This document shows, piece after piece, positions 1 to 9,142 of a stretch of 64,000 bases of DNA. The translations under genes and the position numbers were made by a program. The notes under the pieces were generated by a model. It saw nothing but the letters and a program-made list of their open reading frames with translations, was not told the origin of the DNA and made no database searches. The stretch is from Clostridiales bacterium (lineage in GTDB: Bacteria; Bacillota; Clostridia; Peptostreptococcales; Anaerovoracaceae), in NCBI GenBank assembly GCA_009776955.1, contig WRMW01000008.1, positions 1 to 64,000 of the forward strand. Reading direction: 5' to 3'. Each line of letters opens with the position of its first letter. The stretch's first letter is position 1.

Positions 1-61
1 CCTCATCGGCTAATTCCTTTAGCTTGCGGATTTCATCGGCGATAGATGTATTGTCACTCAT
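1..61 (-). CDS. N-terminus of a small hypothetical protein (MSDNTSIADEIRKLKELADE...), truncated by window edge
   Basis: ATG on minus strand at 61 preceded by GAAAGGAGATAACTAT (good RBS); open to the window edge. Confidence 0.5.
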   Translation of the reverse strand, partial: MSDNTSIADEIRKLKELADE

Positions 62-354
62 ATAGTTATCTCCTTTCGGTTTGTTTGTGCGGGTGTTCTC
101 TCTATGTTTTCCCAATACAAAAGGACACCTGCCTGTGTCGCCAAACACCCATGAACAAACAAATCCATGATAGGCAGATGCCCTCTTTTGAATTTGTTTG
201 TTGACCCTTGCGGGTCGGGTATTTGGCATGGATATTGTAACACACGAGCGTAGTCGAGTGTGTTCAAAGGTTTACAACATTGTGGCAACGCCGAATGTAA
301 ATCAGGGAAACCTTATAACAGATATTTAGCCTGTGGCACGGAAAGCGTAGCAGG

Positions 355-762
355 CTACGCCGCTATCTGGTCGTGCAGTTCAGCAAAGATGGTATCAATC
401 TCGCTTGTGATAGCGTCACGTTCGTTATACGTCCGTCCGTACTCACAGGCGCAAGTGCCGCTCCACCATACACAGACAACAGCTTGCAAGTCTGTGTCGA
501 TATAGCAAGCGGGACCCCCAAGGGTGATGGCGATTTTGACGCTGCGGTACTCGTGCTGCGAGCCAACCCGATACTCGATGTCCAAGCAGTCCGCAAGGTA
601 TTCATAGAGCGTCAGGTATTCAAAGCAGGTTATGTATTCGCTACTGATAATCTCACTTAGCGTTCTTGCTATATGTAGCGCGTAGTCCTCATGGTCTTCA
701 AGATGTTCGCCCTCCTGTTCGCGGCGAGTTAGGATATTGATGTTGGTTGTGGTCGAGTTCAT
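355..762 (-). CDS. hypothetical protein of mobile-element type
   Basis: Minus ORF; preferred start MNSTTTNINIL at 762 behind GGAGGTATCCACC; no recognised domain. Confidence 0.55.
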   Translation of the reverse strand: MNSTTTNINILTRREQEGEHLEDHEDYALHIARTLSEIISSEYITCFEYLTLYEYLADCLDIEYRVGSQHEYRSVKIAITLGGPACYIDTDLQAVVCVWWSGTCACEYGRTYNERDAITSEIDTIFAELHDQIAA

Positions 763-849
763 GGTGGATACCTCCATTACAAAACAAGGCATAGACTTTA
801 TGATATACTTCACATATGAATGGCAGTACGCATTTGAAAGGAGCTTGGC

Positions 850-1080
850 ATGATTGCTGTACAAGGATATTTTGAGGGTGACCGTTTCTTCCCTGAACAA
901 CAGGTGAAGATTCCACAGCGCAAGCGGGCAATCGTCACGATTTTGGACGAGCCTGTTGTGGACAGGCATGAGAGGAACAAGAAAGCGTGGATGAAGTTTC
1001 TGAAGGAAATAGCAGAGTGCGATGAGCCGCCGCCCGAAGGTATGCCAGAGCGCGTACGTTTCAACAGGGTGCTTGACTGA
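850..1080 (+). CDS. putative VapB-like antitoxin
   Basis: 76-aa ORF directly upstream of and overlapping a PIN-domain ORF (TGATG overlap); typical TA layout. Confidence 0.6.
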   Translation: MIAVQGYFEGDRFFPEQQVKIPQRKRAIVTILDEPVVDRHERNKKAWMKFLKEIAECDEPPPEGMPERVRFNRVLD

Positions 1081-1490
1081 TGATTATATACGCGCTTGAC
1101 ACTAATATAGTTTCGCATATTGTGAAAGGTGATGAGGGGTTGTCAACTCGCGTGGCGCAGGAGTGGGCAAGCGGAAACGCAATTGCCGTCCCGCCAGTTG
1201 TGCTGTATGAAATAAGGCGGTGGCTTCTGTTCAACAAATCAGGTAATCGGTCACAGACATTTGAAAACTTTCTTGCGGATTCTTTGACTGAGGACATGGA
1301 ACTTAGCGCATTTGAAATAGCAGCGACTGAACACGCTCGTCTAAAGCGGGCAGGGTATACGCTTGACGATGCCGATTTGCTCATTGCGGGGTTTTGTTTA
1401 GATAAAGGCTATGTGTTGGTCACAAACAATACAAAGCATTACAGCCTTGTTGACGGTCTTGATATAGAGGACTGGACAGCCACGGTATAG
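1080..1490 (+). CDS. vapC: PIN-domain toxin, VapC family
   Basis: YALDTNIVSHIVKGDE N-terminus and DADLLIAGFCLDKGYVLVTNNTKHY C-terminal acidic/PIN motifs. Confidence 0.85.
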   Translation: MIIYALDTNIVSHIVKGDEGLSTRVAQEWASGNAIAVPPVVLYEIRRWLLFNKSGNRSQTFENFLADSLTEDMELSAFEIAATEHARLKRAGYTLDDADLLIAGFCLDKGYVLVTNNTKHYSLVDGLDIEDWTATV

Positions 1491-1596
1491 GGCTACGACA
1501 AAACTAATGTCAAACTGCACTACGAACGGCGGTTCGTTAGTGTGGTACAAAACGTGGTAATAGGCAGGGGAATGTTGAAACTTCAACGCTTAGAGT

Positions 1597-1645
1597 AGCC
1601 TTGCCAAGGCGAGGGTCGCGAGTTCAAATCTCGTCTTCCGCTCCA
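1597..1645 (+). pseudogene. 3' fragment of tRNA-Gly(GCC): anticodon loop to CCA (putative att site)
   Basis: TTGCCAAGGCGAGGGTCGCGAGTTCAAATCTCGTCTTCCGCTCCA matches the 3' half of tRNA-Gly(GCC); no GCGGAAG 5' acceptor strand upstream. Confidence 0.8.
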
Positions 1646-1683
1646 AAAAACCGTTGGAATTGCAATGTGACCAACGGTTTTTG
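1645..1683 (+). terminator. Rho-independent terminator-like hairpin
   Basis: AAAAACCGTTGG ... CCAACGGTTTTT inverted repeat ending in T run. Confidence 0.65.
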
Positions 1684-1774
1684 CTTGCATTGAAAGCGAA
1701 AGAGACGATTTCTTGAACAAACGTTCTTCTTATGTTACAATTACATTAGTTGAAAATAAGGAAAGGGATCAAAT

Positions 1775-2632
1775 ATGGCTAAAGAGAAAAACAGCATAAT
1801 TACGGTACAGAACACAATAGTCAATGTCACGAAGATACGCAAGGATGACTATATTTCGTTGACAGATATTGCGAAGTATCGAGATGCTGACAACCCCAAT
1901 CAAATTATTAGCTTATGGCTGAGAACATATAACACAATTTCGTTCATAGGTCTTTGGGAAACAATAAACAACCCAGAGTTTAAACCCCACATATATGAGG
2001 GGTTTAAACAAGAAGCTGCCCAGCCAACTTTTTGGATGTCTCCAAAGAAATGGATAGATGGAACAGACGCTATTGGTATGATTTCAAAATCTGGGCGGTA
2101 TGGTGGCGGAACGCTTGCGCACAATGAGATTGCGTTTGAATTTGCATCGTGGATTTCGCCGGAATTCAAGCTATATCTTATTTCTGAGTTCAAACGCCTA
2201 AAAAGCGAAGAACAATTGCAACTATCGCAGGAATGGGATTTGCAGCGTACGATTTCAAAAATCAACTATCGAATTCATACAGATGCGATAAAAGAGCATA
2301 TTATTCCGCCTATGGTGACAAAAGCTCAGGCTAATATCATCTATGCTTCAGAAGCGGATATTTTAAATGTTGCTTTATTTGGGTTGACTGCGGCAGAATG
2401 GCGAATGAATAACCCTGAAAAACCTGGGAATATACGTGATGGCGCAACACTCGAACAGCTTGTTGTCCTTTCCAATATGGAGAGCATCAATGCGCTTCTT
2501 ATTAAGCAGGGATTGTCGCAAGGCGAGCGCCTTGTCGAACTCAATCAGGTCGCAATCACGCAATTGACATCGTTGTTTGGAAACAAACAAATCCAGCGAT
2601 TAGGCAATAGTACCAAAGGAAAAAGAAAGTAA
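1775..2632 (+). CDS. KilA-N domain-containing protein
   Basis: DDYISLTDIAKYRDADNPNQIISLWLRTYNTISFIGLWE ... FEFASWISPEFKLYLISEFKRLK matches the KilA-N pattern. Confidence 0.85.
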   Translation: MAKEKNSIITVQNTIVNVTKIRKDDYISLTDIAKYRDADNPNQIISLWLRTYNTISFIGLWETINNPEFKPHIYEGFKQEAAQPTFWMSPKKWIDGTDAIGMISKSGRYGGGTLAHNEIAFEFASWISPEFKLYLISEFKRLKSEEQLQLSQEWDLQRTISKINYRIHTDAIKEHIIPPMVTKAQANIIYASEADILNVALFGLTAAEWRMNNPEKPGNIRDGATLEQLVVLSNMESINALLIKQGLSQGERLVELNQVAITQLTSLFGNKQIQRLGNSTKGKRK

Positions 2633-2634
2633 GA

Positions 2635-3024
2635 TGATAACGATTATTTCAATCGCCAAATAAGGTATTAGACAATATATACCTAAAATATATGTTGCAA
2701 GCAGCAAACGGTGTAGAAATATCAATGATTTCAGCCCCACATCTTTTTCGGTGTAGGTTGGCAAGGGAAAGCTTGTGATTTCAACGGTCATGGGCTTTTC
2801 CCATGTCGTGGCTGACTCAAGCAACGTAAGACCAGATGCCATTTTCCATCCTAATATTTGTGGGAATGCATCAATGATGGAGTCTATCAAGGCCAACAAT
2901 TGTTGCCCGGTTGGTTTGCCATTTAGAACTATTCCCTGAATATCTTGAAAAACTTTGGCTTGTGTTAACGCTATGAAGCTATCAGCATAGCTTGTATTAT
3001 AGCTCTGGGGGTAGAAGCGTTACC
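2635..3024 (-). pseudogene. possible decayed gene (coding-like, no ATG)
   Basis: Open minus frame ...FIALTQAKVFQDIQGIVLNGKPTGQQLLALIDSIIDAFPQILGWKMASGLTLLESATTWEKPMTVEITSFPLPTYTEKDVGLK... lacking a convincing start. Confidence 0.3.
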
Positions 3025-3115
3025 GATTAACACTCTAATAACTATTTCCTCCAAAGTCGTGATTGCGATATAATACTGTCGTAAAATAATTGTGTTGCAA
3101 AGGCAGGGAAAAACT

Positions 3116-4213
3116 ATGGATATAAAAGCGGCAGTTGTATATGAGAGGGGCGAGCCCTTTGTCATAAGGGATGTATGTCTTGGCGAGCCGAAGGCGACGG
3201 AGGTGTTGGTGCGAATGGTCGGCTGCGGCATCTGCCACTCGGATCTTTTTGTAAGAGACCATGGGCCGACGGAGGTTCCGGCGGTGCTTGGGCATGAGGG
3301 CGCAGGCGTGGTCGAAAGGGTGGGGAGCGCGGTGACGATGGTGGCCCCTGGCGAACATGTCGTGTTTTGCTCTTACTCTTGCGGGGTTTGCGAGGCGTGC
3401 TTGAGCGGTCATCCCGCATGGTGTGAGCGTAGCGACGATGTGAATTTTGGGAGCGTGCATGCGGACGGCACGAAGCGTCTTGCGGACAAGGACGGGGCGG
3501 AGCTGTCGACATTCTTCGGGCAGTCGAGCTTTGCGACGTATGTTGTCGCAGACCAAAGGAGCGTTGTAAGCGTAGACAAGAGCGTGGATCTTGCGATGCT
3601 TGGGCCGCTAGGCTGCGGGATACAGACGGGCGCAGGCTCCATAATAAACGTCCTTGCCCCCAAGGTGGGGGACACCATCGCGATTTTCGGGTGCGGCTCG
3701 GTGGGGCTCTCGGCGCTTATGGCCGCGAAGCTATGCGGATGCTCCACCATAATCGGTGTCGATGTGACCACGGCTCGACTCGATCTTGCGAGGGAGCTTG
3801 GCGCGACCCACACAATCAATGCGAGCGAAACAAGCGACGTGGCTGCCGAGATTATGAAGATTACGAACGGCCGCGGACTTGACTTCACATTTGAGACAAC
3901 GGCGATAGAGTCCGTCCTCGGCGCGGCGGTGGATTCGCTTCGCAGGGGCGGGGCGTGCGGGATGGTCGGCACGTCGGGCGAGAGGGTGCTCGGCCTGAAA
4001 ATGCAGACGATTATGGGACAGAGCAAAAAGCTTGTCGGCATTGTGCAAGGCGACTCTATACCGTGGTTGTTCATTCCAAAAATTATTGGATTATACAAGG
4101 ACGGGAAATTTCCGTTCGATAAATTGATTACATATTATTCATTTGAGGACATCAACAAGGCGGCGGACGATTCGCATAGCGGCGTCGCGATAAAGCCGGT
4201 GATAAGGTTTTAG
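3116..4213 (+). CDS. zinc-dependent alcohol dehydrogenase (MDR, aryl-alcohol-dehydrogenase-like)
   Basis: GCGICHSDLFVRD, GHEGAGVVERVGSAV, Cys cluster CGVCEACLSGHPAWC, Rossmann GCGSVGL. Confidence 0.9.
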   Translation: MDIKAAVVYERGEPFVIRDVCLGEPKATEVLVRMVGCGICHSDLFVRDHGPTEVPAVLGHEGAGVVERVGSAVTMVAPGEHVVFCSYSCGVCEACLSGHPAWCERSDDVNFGSVHADGTKRLADKDGAELSTFFGQSSFATYVVADQRSVVSVDKSVDLAMLGPLGCGIQTGAGSIINVLAPKVGDTIAIFGCGSVGLSALMAAKLCGCSTIIGVDVTTARLDLARELGATHTINASETSDVAAEIMKITNGRGLDFTFETTAIESVLGAAVDSLRRGGACGMVGTSGERVLGLKMQTIMGQSKKLVGIVQGDSIPWLFIPKIIGLYKDGKFPFDKLITYYSFEDINKAADDSHSGVAIKPVIRF

Positions 4214-4235
4214 GGGCGGCGCGACGGAGGGGCAG

Positions 4236-5387
4236 ATGGAGTACAGGCGGCTTGGAAAACTGGACAGAACGGTCAGCGTCATCGGGCTTGGGTGCGAGCA
4301 TCTTGACAGGAAACCGTACGAGCAGGTCAAGGAGACGGTGGACGCGGCGCTTGCGAACGGCGTCAATATTTTGGACGTGTTTATGCCGGGCAAGGAGATA
4401 CGCGAGGACATCGCCAAGGCGCTTGGGAGCAGACGCAAGGACGTGATGATACAGGGGCATATCGGCTCCACGGACATCAACCAACAATACGATATCAGCC
4501 GCGACCTGCCCACGGTGAAGAAGTATTTCGAGGACCTTTTGCGTATCTTCGGCGGGCATGTCGAGTTCGGCATGATGTTCTTCATCGACTCGGAAAAGGA
4601 CTATAAAAATGTGTTCGAGACGGATTTTGCGACGTATGTGGAGCGTATGAAAAAGGAGGGCTATATCGGGAATGTCGGCTTCAGTTCGCACAGCCCTGAG
4701 AGGGCTATCAAGGCGATTGAGACCGGGCTGCCCGAAATGCTTATGTTCAGCGTCAACCCTGCGTTCGACATGGTTCCGCCCGAAGAATACACCATACGGC
4801 AGCTCGACAAGGGCTTCACCCCCGAAGCGTTTAAGGGCATCGACCCTCAGCGCGCGAAGCTTTACAAGCTATGCGAGCAGAGGCAAATCGGCATCACGGT
4901 GATGAAATCGCTCTGTTCAGGCAAGCTGCTTTCGCCTGAGCATACGCCGTTTGCAAGCCCGATGACGGTGCCGCAGTGCATACATTATGCGCTGTCGAGA
5001 CCGGCGGTAAGTAGCGTGCTGCTCGGCTGCCAGACGGCGGCGGAGGTGGAGGACGCCGTCCGCTACCTTACGCTTGACGATGCGGAGCGTGACTACACGG
5101 AGGTTCTTAGCTCCGTCAAAAACGACTTCCGTGGCAGCTGCGTCTATTGCAATCATTGTCAGCCCTGCCCAGCGGAAATCGACATCGCCGCCGTCACAAA
5201 GTATCTGGACATCGCATTGCTCGACCTAGAGAATGTGCCGCCGTCCGTCCGCTCGCACTATTCGCAGCTGCCGTACAGCGGGAGCGACTGCATAGCCTGC
5301 GGGAAATGCGAGGATCGTTGCCCGTTCGGTGTGCCGATCATCCAGAATATGAATGAAGCGAAAAGGGTTTTCGGTGTGCGGGCTTAA
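4236..5387 (+). CDS. aldo/keto reductase with C-terminal 4Fe-4S domain
   Basis: MEYRRLGKLDRTVSVIGLGCEHL; C-terminal CVYCNHCQPCP and CIACGKCEDRCPFGVP. Confidence 0.9.
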   Translation: MEYRRLGKLDRTVSVIGLGCEHLDRKPYEQVKETVDAALANGVNILDVFMPGKEIREDIAKALGSRRKDVMIQGHIGSTDINQQYDISRDLPTVKKYFEDLLRIFGGHVEFGMMFFIDSEKDYKNVFETDFATYVERMKKEGYIGNVGFSSHSPERAIKAIETGLPEMLMFSVNPAFDMVPPEEYTIRQLDKGFTPEAFKGIDPQRAKLYKLCEQRQIGITVMKSLCSGKLLSPEHTPFASPMTVPQCIHYALSRPAVSSVLLGCQTAAEVEDAVRYLTLDDAERDYTEVLSSVKNDFRGSCVYCNHCQPCPAEIDIAAVTKYLDIALLDLENVPPSVRSHYSQLPYSGSDCIACGKCEDRCPFGVPIIQNMNEAKRVFGVRA

Positions 5388-5427
5388 AGGAAAAATTTTG
5401 CATAATAAGTAAATTTTGGAGGGGAAT

Positions 5428-5739
5428 ATGGACGGCTTTTCGATTGTGATGACGACGTGCGGGAGCGCGGACAAGGCAAGGCAGATATCTTCGGCGCTGC
5501 TTGACGGAGGCTTGGCGGCTTGCGTTCAGGCCATGCCGATAGAGAGCCATTATATATGGGAGGGCGAGGTGCAGAACGACGATGAGGTGCTGCTTATGAT
5601 AAAGGGCAAGACCGAAAACTATGAGGGCATCGAGGCGGAGATTCTGCGTCTGCACGACTACGATCTGCCGGAGATAATCAGGGTGCCGATAGAGGGCGGG
5701 CTCGCAGGCTACCTTGCCTGGCTCGCCGCCCCTAAGTGA
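5428..5739 (+). CDS. cutA: divalent-cation tolerance protein CutA
   Basis: MTTCGSADKARQISSALLDGGLAACVQ...SHYIWEGEVQNDDEVLLMIKGK...YDLPEIIRVPI. Confidence 0.9.
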   Translation: MDGFSIVMTTCGSADKARQISSALLDGGLAACVQAMPIESHYIWEGEVQNDDEVLLMIKGKTENYEGIEAEILRLHDYDLPEIIRVPIEGGLAGYLAWLAAPK

Positions 5740-5754
5740 GGTGGTCACAAAGAA

Positions 5755-7266
5755 ATGACGGGAAAATCATATATAGTCGAAACGAAATATGGCACCCTGC
5801 GGGGCGAGGACGCCGGAGGCGTGAGCGTCTGGCGCGGCATACCATACGCATCACCGCCCGTGGGTGACTTGCGATTCAGGAAACCTGAGCCGCCGGCGTC
5901 CTGGGAGGGCGTGCGGGACGCCTTGGCGTTCGGGCCCATATGCCCGCAGAGCGGCAGCTTCCGTAGGAGAGGACGCGCCTCAGTCACGGAGATGTCCGAG
6001 GACTGTCTGACGCTCAATATTTGGTCACCGGCGGCGGACGGGGCGAAGCGCCCGGTGCTGTTCTATATCCACGGCGGCTCGTTTTCCGACGGCGCAGGCA
6101 GCGACAAGGAGTATGACGGCACAGGCATTACGCGCGACGGCGATATCGTCTTGGTCACGATAAATTACCGCTTGGGCGCGCTCGGCTTTATGGACTTTTC
6201 GTTTCTGGATGACAGCTTTGTGCCGAATTGCGGCTTTTGGGACATACTTGCCGCCCTGCGCTGGGTGAATGAAAACATCGAAGCGTTCGGCGGTGACCCT
6301 GACAATGTGACGGTGTGCGGCCAGTCCGCCGGCGGCATCAGCGTATGCATCCTTGCGACTATGGACGAGGCGTGCGGATACTTGAAACGCGGCATCATGA
6401 TGAGCGGCCTGCCGACATTGCTGCATACGAGGGAGCAGGCGCAAAAGGTCGCCCGTGGCTTTCTTGAGTTTATGGGCATATCGGACGCGGACGGATTGAG
6501 GGCGGCGTGCGACCTTGACCTTGCGGCACGTCAAAAGGAGTTTGCGCTCAATCACGCTCTCGGCGCCGCCACGTTCGCGCCGTGTGCGGACGGCGACCTT
6601 GTAGTCCGCTATCCTATCCCCGCTGCGAAAGAGGGCGAGACCTGCGGCGTCCCCATGCTTATCGGCACTACGCGGGAGGAAATGTCCATCGTGTTCAAGA
6701 AAACGCTTTCCCGCCTCGTGGATATCAGCGTGCTGAGGAAGAAGGGCGTGCAGGCGGAGCTTGAGGAAGCGAAAAAGCGTATTTCGGCGGCATACGAAAG
6801 GTATGGGAGGCGCGGGCCGGCCATCATGGTTTCGGACTATGTGTTCCGTATGCCGAGCGTCTGGTTCGCGGAGGCGCACAGCAAAAGCACATGCACATGG
6901 ATGTACCGCTTCGACTACGAGACGTTCGGTATGCGGATGTCGGGCCTGCACGCCTTCCACTCAAGCGACATACCCTTCCTTTTCGGCAATTTCAAAGTCG
7001 GCTTGGCAAGGTATATGCTCGCCTTTTCGCCGGTCAAAACGGGCATTCGCAAGGTACACAAAGAGCTTCGTGGCGACTTCCTCACATTCATAAAGACAGG
7101 TGAGCTGCCCTGGGAGAAGTGCGACGGGGAGAATACGCCCGCCAAGTGCTACGCACTCCCGTCGTTTTTCGAGCAGGCCGTACACCCTGAGGTCAAGGAC
7201 GCATACAACGGCAGCGAGTTCAAACGCCGCAGCCTCGCAGGGGAGAGCAACAATCTCGCGGACTGA
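5755..7266 (+). CDS. carboxylesterase/lipase family protein (type B, PnbA-like)
   Basis: TKYGTLRGE...VWRGIPYASPPVGDLRFRKPEPP; SEDCLTLNIW; GQSAGG nucleophile elbow. Confidence 0.92.
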   Translation: MTGKSYIVETKYGTLRGEDAGGVSVWRGIPYASPPVGDLRFRKPEPPASWEGVRDALAFGPICPQSGSFRRRGRASVTEMSEDCLTLNIWSPAADGAKRPVLFYIHGGSFSDGAGSDKEYDGTGITRDGDIVLVTINYRLGALGFMDFSFLDDSFVPNCGFWDILAALRWVNENIEAFGGDPDNVTVCGQSAGGISVCILATMDEACGYLKRGIMMSGLPTLLHTREQAQKVARGFLEFMGISDADGLRAACDLDLAARQKEFALNHALGAATFAPCADGDLVVRYPIPAAKEGETCGVPMLIGTTREEMSIVFKKTLSRLVDISVLRKKGVQAELEEAKKRISAAYERYGRRGPAIMVSDYVFRMPSVWFAEAHSKSTCTWMYRFDYETFGMRMSGLHAFHSSDIPFLFGNFKVGLARYMLAFSPVKTGIRKVHKELRGDFLTFIKTGELPWEKCDGENTPAKCYALPSFFEQAVHPEVKDAYNGSEFKRRSLAGESNNLAD

Positions 7267-7304
7267 TGGCAAGCCCCACAATACCCGCAAAATAAAAATT
7301 TTTG

Positions 7305-7333
7305 TTGACAGGGCTACGAAAAGGTGATATTTT
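7305..7333 (+). promoter_or_regulatory. sigma-A-type promoter of cysK operon
   Basis: TTGACA-N17-TATTTT. Confidence 0.65.
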
Positions 7334-7341
7334 AATCACAA

Positions 7342-7357
7342 TAATCATATATGATTA
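7342..7357. promoter_or_regulatory. putative operator: perfect 16-bp palindrome
   Basis: TAATCATATATGATTA just downstream of the -10, upstream of cysK. Confidence 0.55.
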
Positions 7358-7387
7358 GTATGTATTAAGTAAAGAGAGGATGAATCT

Positions 7388-8323
7388 ATGTCAATTAACA
7401 AGAATTTCGGGGACTTGGTAGGGAACACGCCGCTGTTGGAATTGTCGAACACTGCGGCCTCTAATCAATTATCGGCGAGGCTGATCGCAAAGCTTGAGTA
7501 TTTCAATCCCGCCGGCAGCGTAAAGGACAGGATTGCGAAAGCGATGATAGAGGACGCCGAGGAAAAGGGGCTTATAGACGAAAACACGGTCATTATCGAG
7601 CCGACGAGCGGCAACACGGGCATAGGGCTCGCAGCGATCGCGGCCTCGAAAAATTACCGCCTTATACTGACCATGCCTGAGACCATGAGCGTCGAAAGAC
7701 GTGATTTGCTCAAGGCATATGGGGCGGAGCTCGTACTGACCGAGGGCGCGCTCGGCATGAAGGGCGCCGTCGCCAAGGCGGAGGAATTAGTGCAGTCTAC
7801 GCCGAACAGCTTTTTAGCAGGGCAGTTCGTCAACCCCGCCAACCCCGCCGTCCATTATAAGACTACGGGACCGGAGATATGGGCGCAGACAGACGGGAAG
7901 GTCGATATCTTTGTTTCGGGCATCGGGACCGGCGGCACCATCAGCGGCGCGGGCAAGTACCTTAAAGAGAAAAACCCGAACATAAAGATCATCGCGGTAG
8001 AGCCGGCGGACTCCCCGCTGCTTTCGGAAGGGAAGGCGGGCCCACATAAGATTCAGGGCATCGGGGCGGGGTTCGTGCCCGACGTGCTGGACACCAAGAT
8101 ATATGACGATATCATCACGGTTAGGAACGAGGACGCGTTCCAGACGGGCAGGGATATTGCGCGCAACGAAGGGGTCTTGGTGGGCATATCCTCCGGCGCG
8201 GCGGCATGGGCGGCCATCGAAGCGGCGAAGCGTCCAGAAAACGCAGGCAAAACAATTGTCGTAATCCTGCCGGACACGGGCGAGCGGTATCTCTCGACGC
8301 CGATGTTCGCGGAGACGCAGTAG
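7388..8323 (+). CDS. cysK: cysteine synthase A (O-acetylserine sulfhydrylase)
   Basis: [39 protein letters not shown]. Confidence 0.95.
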   Translation: MSINKNFGDLVGNTPLLELSNTAASNQLSARLIAKLEYFNPAGSVKDRIAKAMIEDAEEKGLIDENTVIIEPTSGNTGIGLAAIAASKNYRLILTMPETMSVERRDLLKAYGAELVLTEGALGMKGAVAKAEELVQSTPNSFLAGQFVNPANPAVHYKTTGPEIWAQTDGKVDIFVSGIGTGGTISGAGKYLKEKNPNIKIIAVEPADSPLLSEGKAGPHKIQGIGAGFVPDVLDTKIYDDIITVRNEDAFQTGRDIARNEGVLVGISSGAAAWAAIEAAKRPENAGKTIVVILPDTGERYLSTPMFAETQ

Positions 8324-8335
8324 GCGGAGAAGGCG

Positions 8336-9142
8336 ATGGATGTGGATATCAAGGGAATAATTTCGGGTACGTCGTCGAAATTGCTCGCGCAGCACGGCGA
8401 GTTTTCAAAGAGCGGCAATTCTAACCCCTTCCCCTGCATGAAGAAAACCATTGGGGTATTGGAGCGTATACGGACGGCTCTTTTCCTTGACTGCTTCTGT
8501 GAAATCCCCGAAGCGGGGCTGTCGGACGCATGGCTTCAGGATATGCTTGCGGACATACACCGCGACCTGTCGGCAGAGATCGAAGCGGCGTTTCTGAAGC
8601 AGGGCACCAAACAGCCCTCAAGCGATATCTCCGCGGACCTTATAGCGCACCTTGCCGACTTGCAGCAGCTTTTGTACAAGGATGCCAAGGCGAGTTTTGA
8701 CGGCGACCCTGCCGCACGGGGCGTGGACGAGGTAATTCTCACCTACCCAGGATTCTTCGCCGTGTTTGTGTATAGGATCGCGCATTTCCTGTTCCTGAAA
8801 GATGTGCCGTTCATACCGAGGATGATGAGCGAGCACGCACATAGCGCCACGGGAATAGACATACATCCCGGCGCCGAGATCGGGGAGTACTTCTTTATCG
8901 ACCACGGCACGGGCGTCGTTATCGGCGAGACCACCGTTATCGGAAACAATGTGAAGCTTTACCAAGGAGTGACGCTCGGCGCCATTTCCACAAAGAGCGG
9001 GCAGAAGCTCGCCGGGCAGAAACGCCACCCCACCATAGAGGACAATGTGACGATCTATTCTGGGGCGTCAATACTTGGCGGCAAAACCGTTATCGCAAAA
9101 AATTCAATTATAGGAGGGAACGAATTTGTCAAAGGAGAATAA
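8336..9142 (+). CDS. serine O-acetyltransferase (EpsC/CysE type), short C-terminus
   Basis: [46 protein letters not shown] left-handed beta-helix. Confidence 0.92.
   Translation: MDVDIKGIISGTSSKLLAQHGEFSKSGNSNPFPCMKKTIGVLERIRTALFLDCFCEIPEAGLSDAWLQDMLADIHRDLSAEIEAAFLKQGTKQPSSDISADLIAHLADLQQLLYKDAKASFDGDPAARGVDEVILTYPGFFAVFVYRIAHFLFLKDVPFIPRMMSEHAHSATGIDIHPGAEIGEYFFIDHGTGVVIGETTVIGNNVKLYQGVTLGAISTKSGQKLAGQKRHPTIEDNVTIYSGASILGGKTVIAKNSIIGGNEFVKGE

Noticed and set aside
1570-1645. A complete tRNA-Gly gene
   Set aside because: The 3' half is perfect but no 5' acceptor/D-arm can be paired, so it was treated as a fragment.
6025-6960. 311-aa minus-strand ORF
   Set aside because: Antisense to the carboxylesterase; Arg/His-rich shadow ORF.
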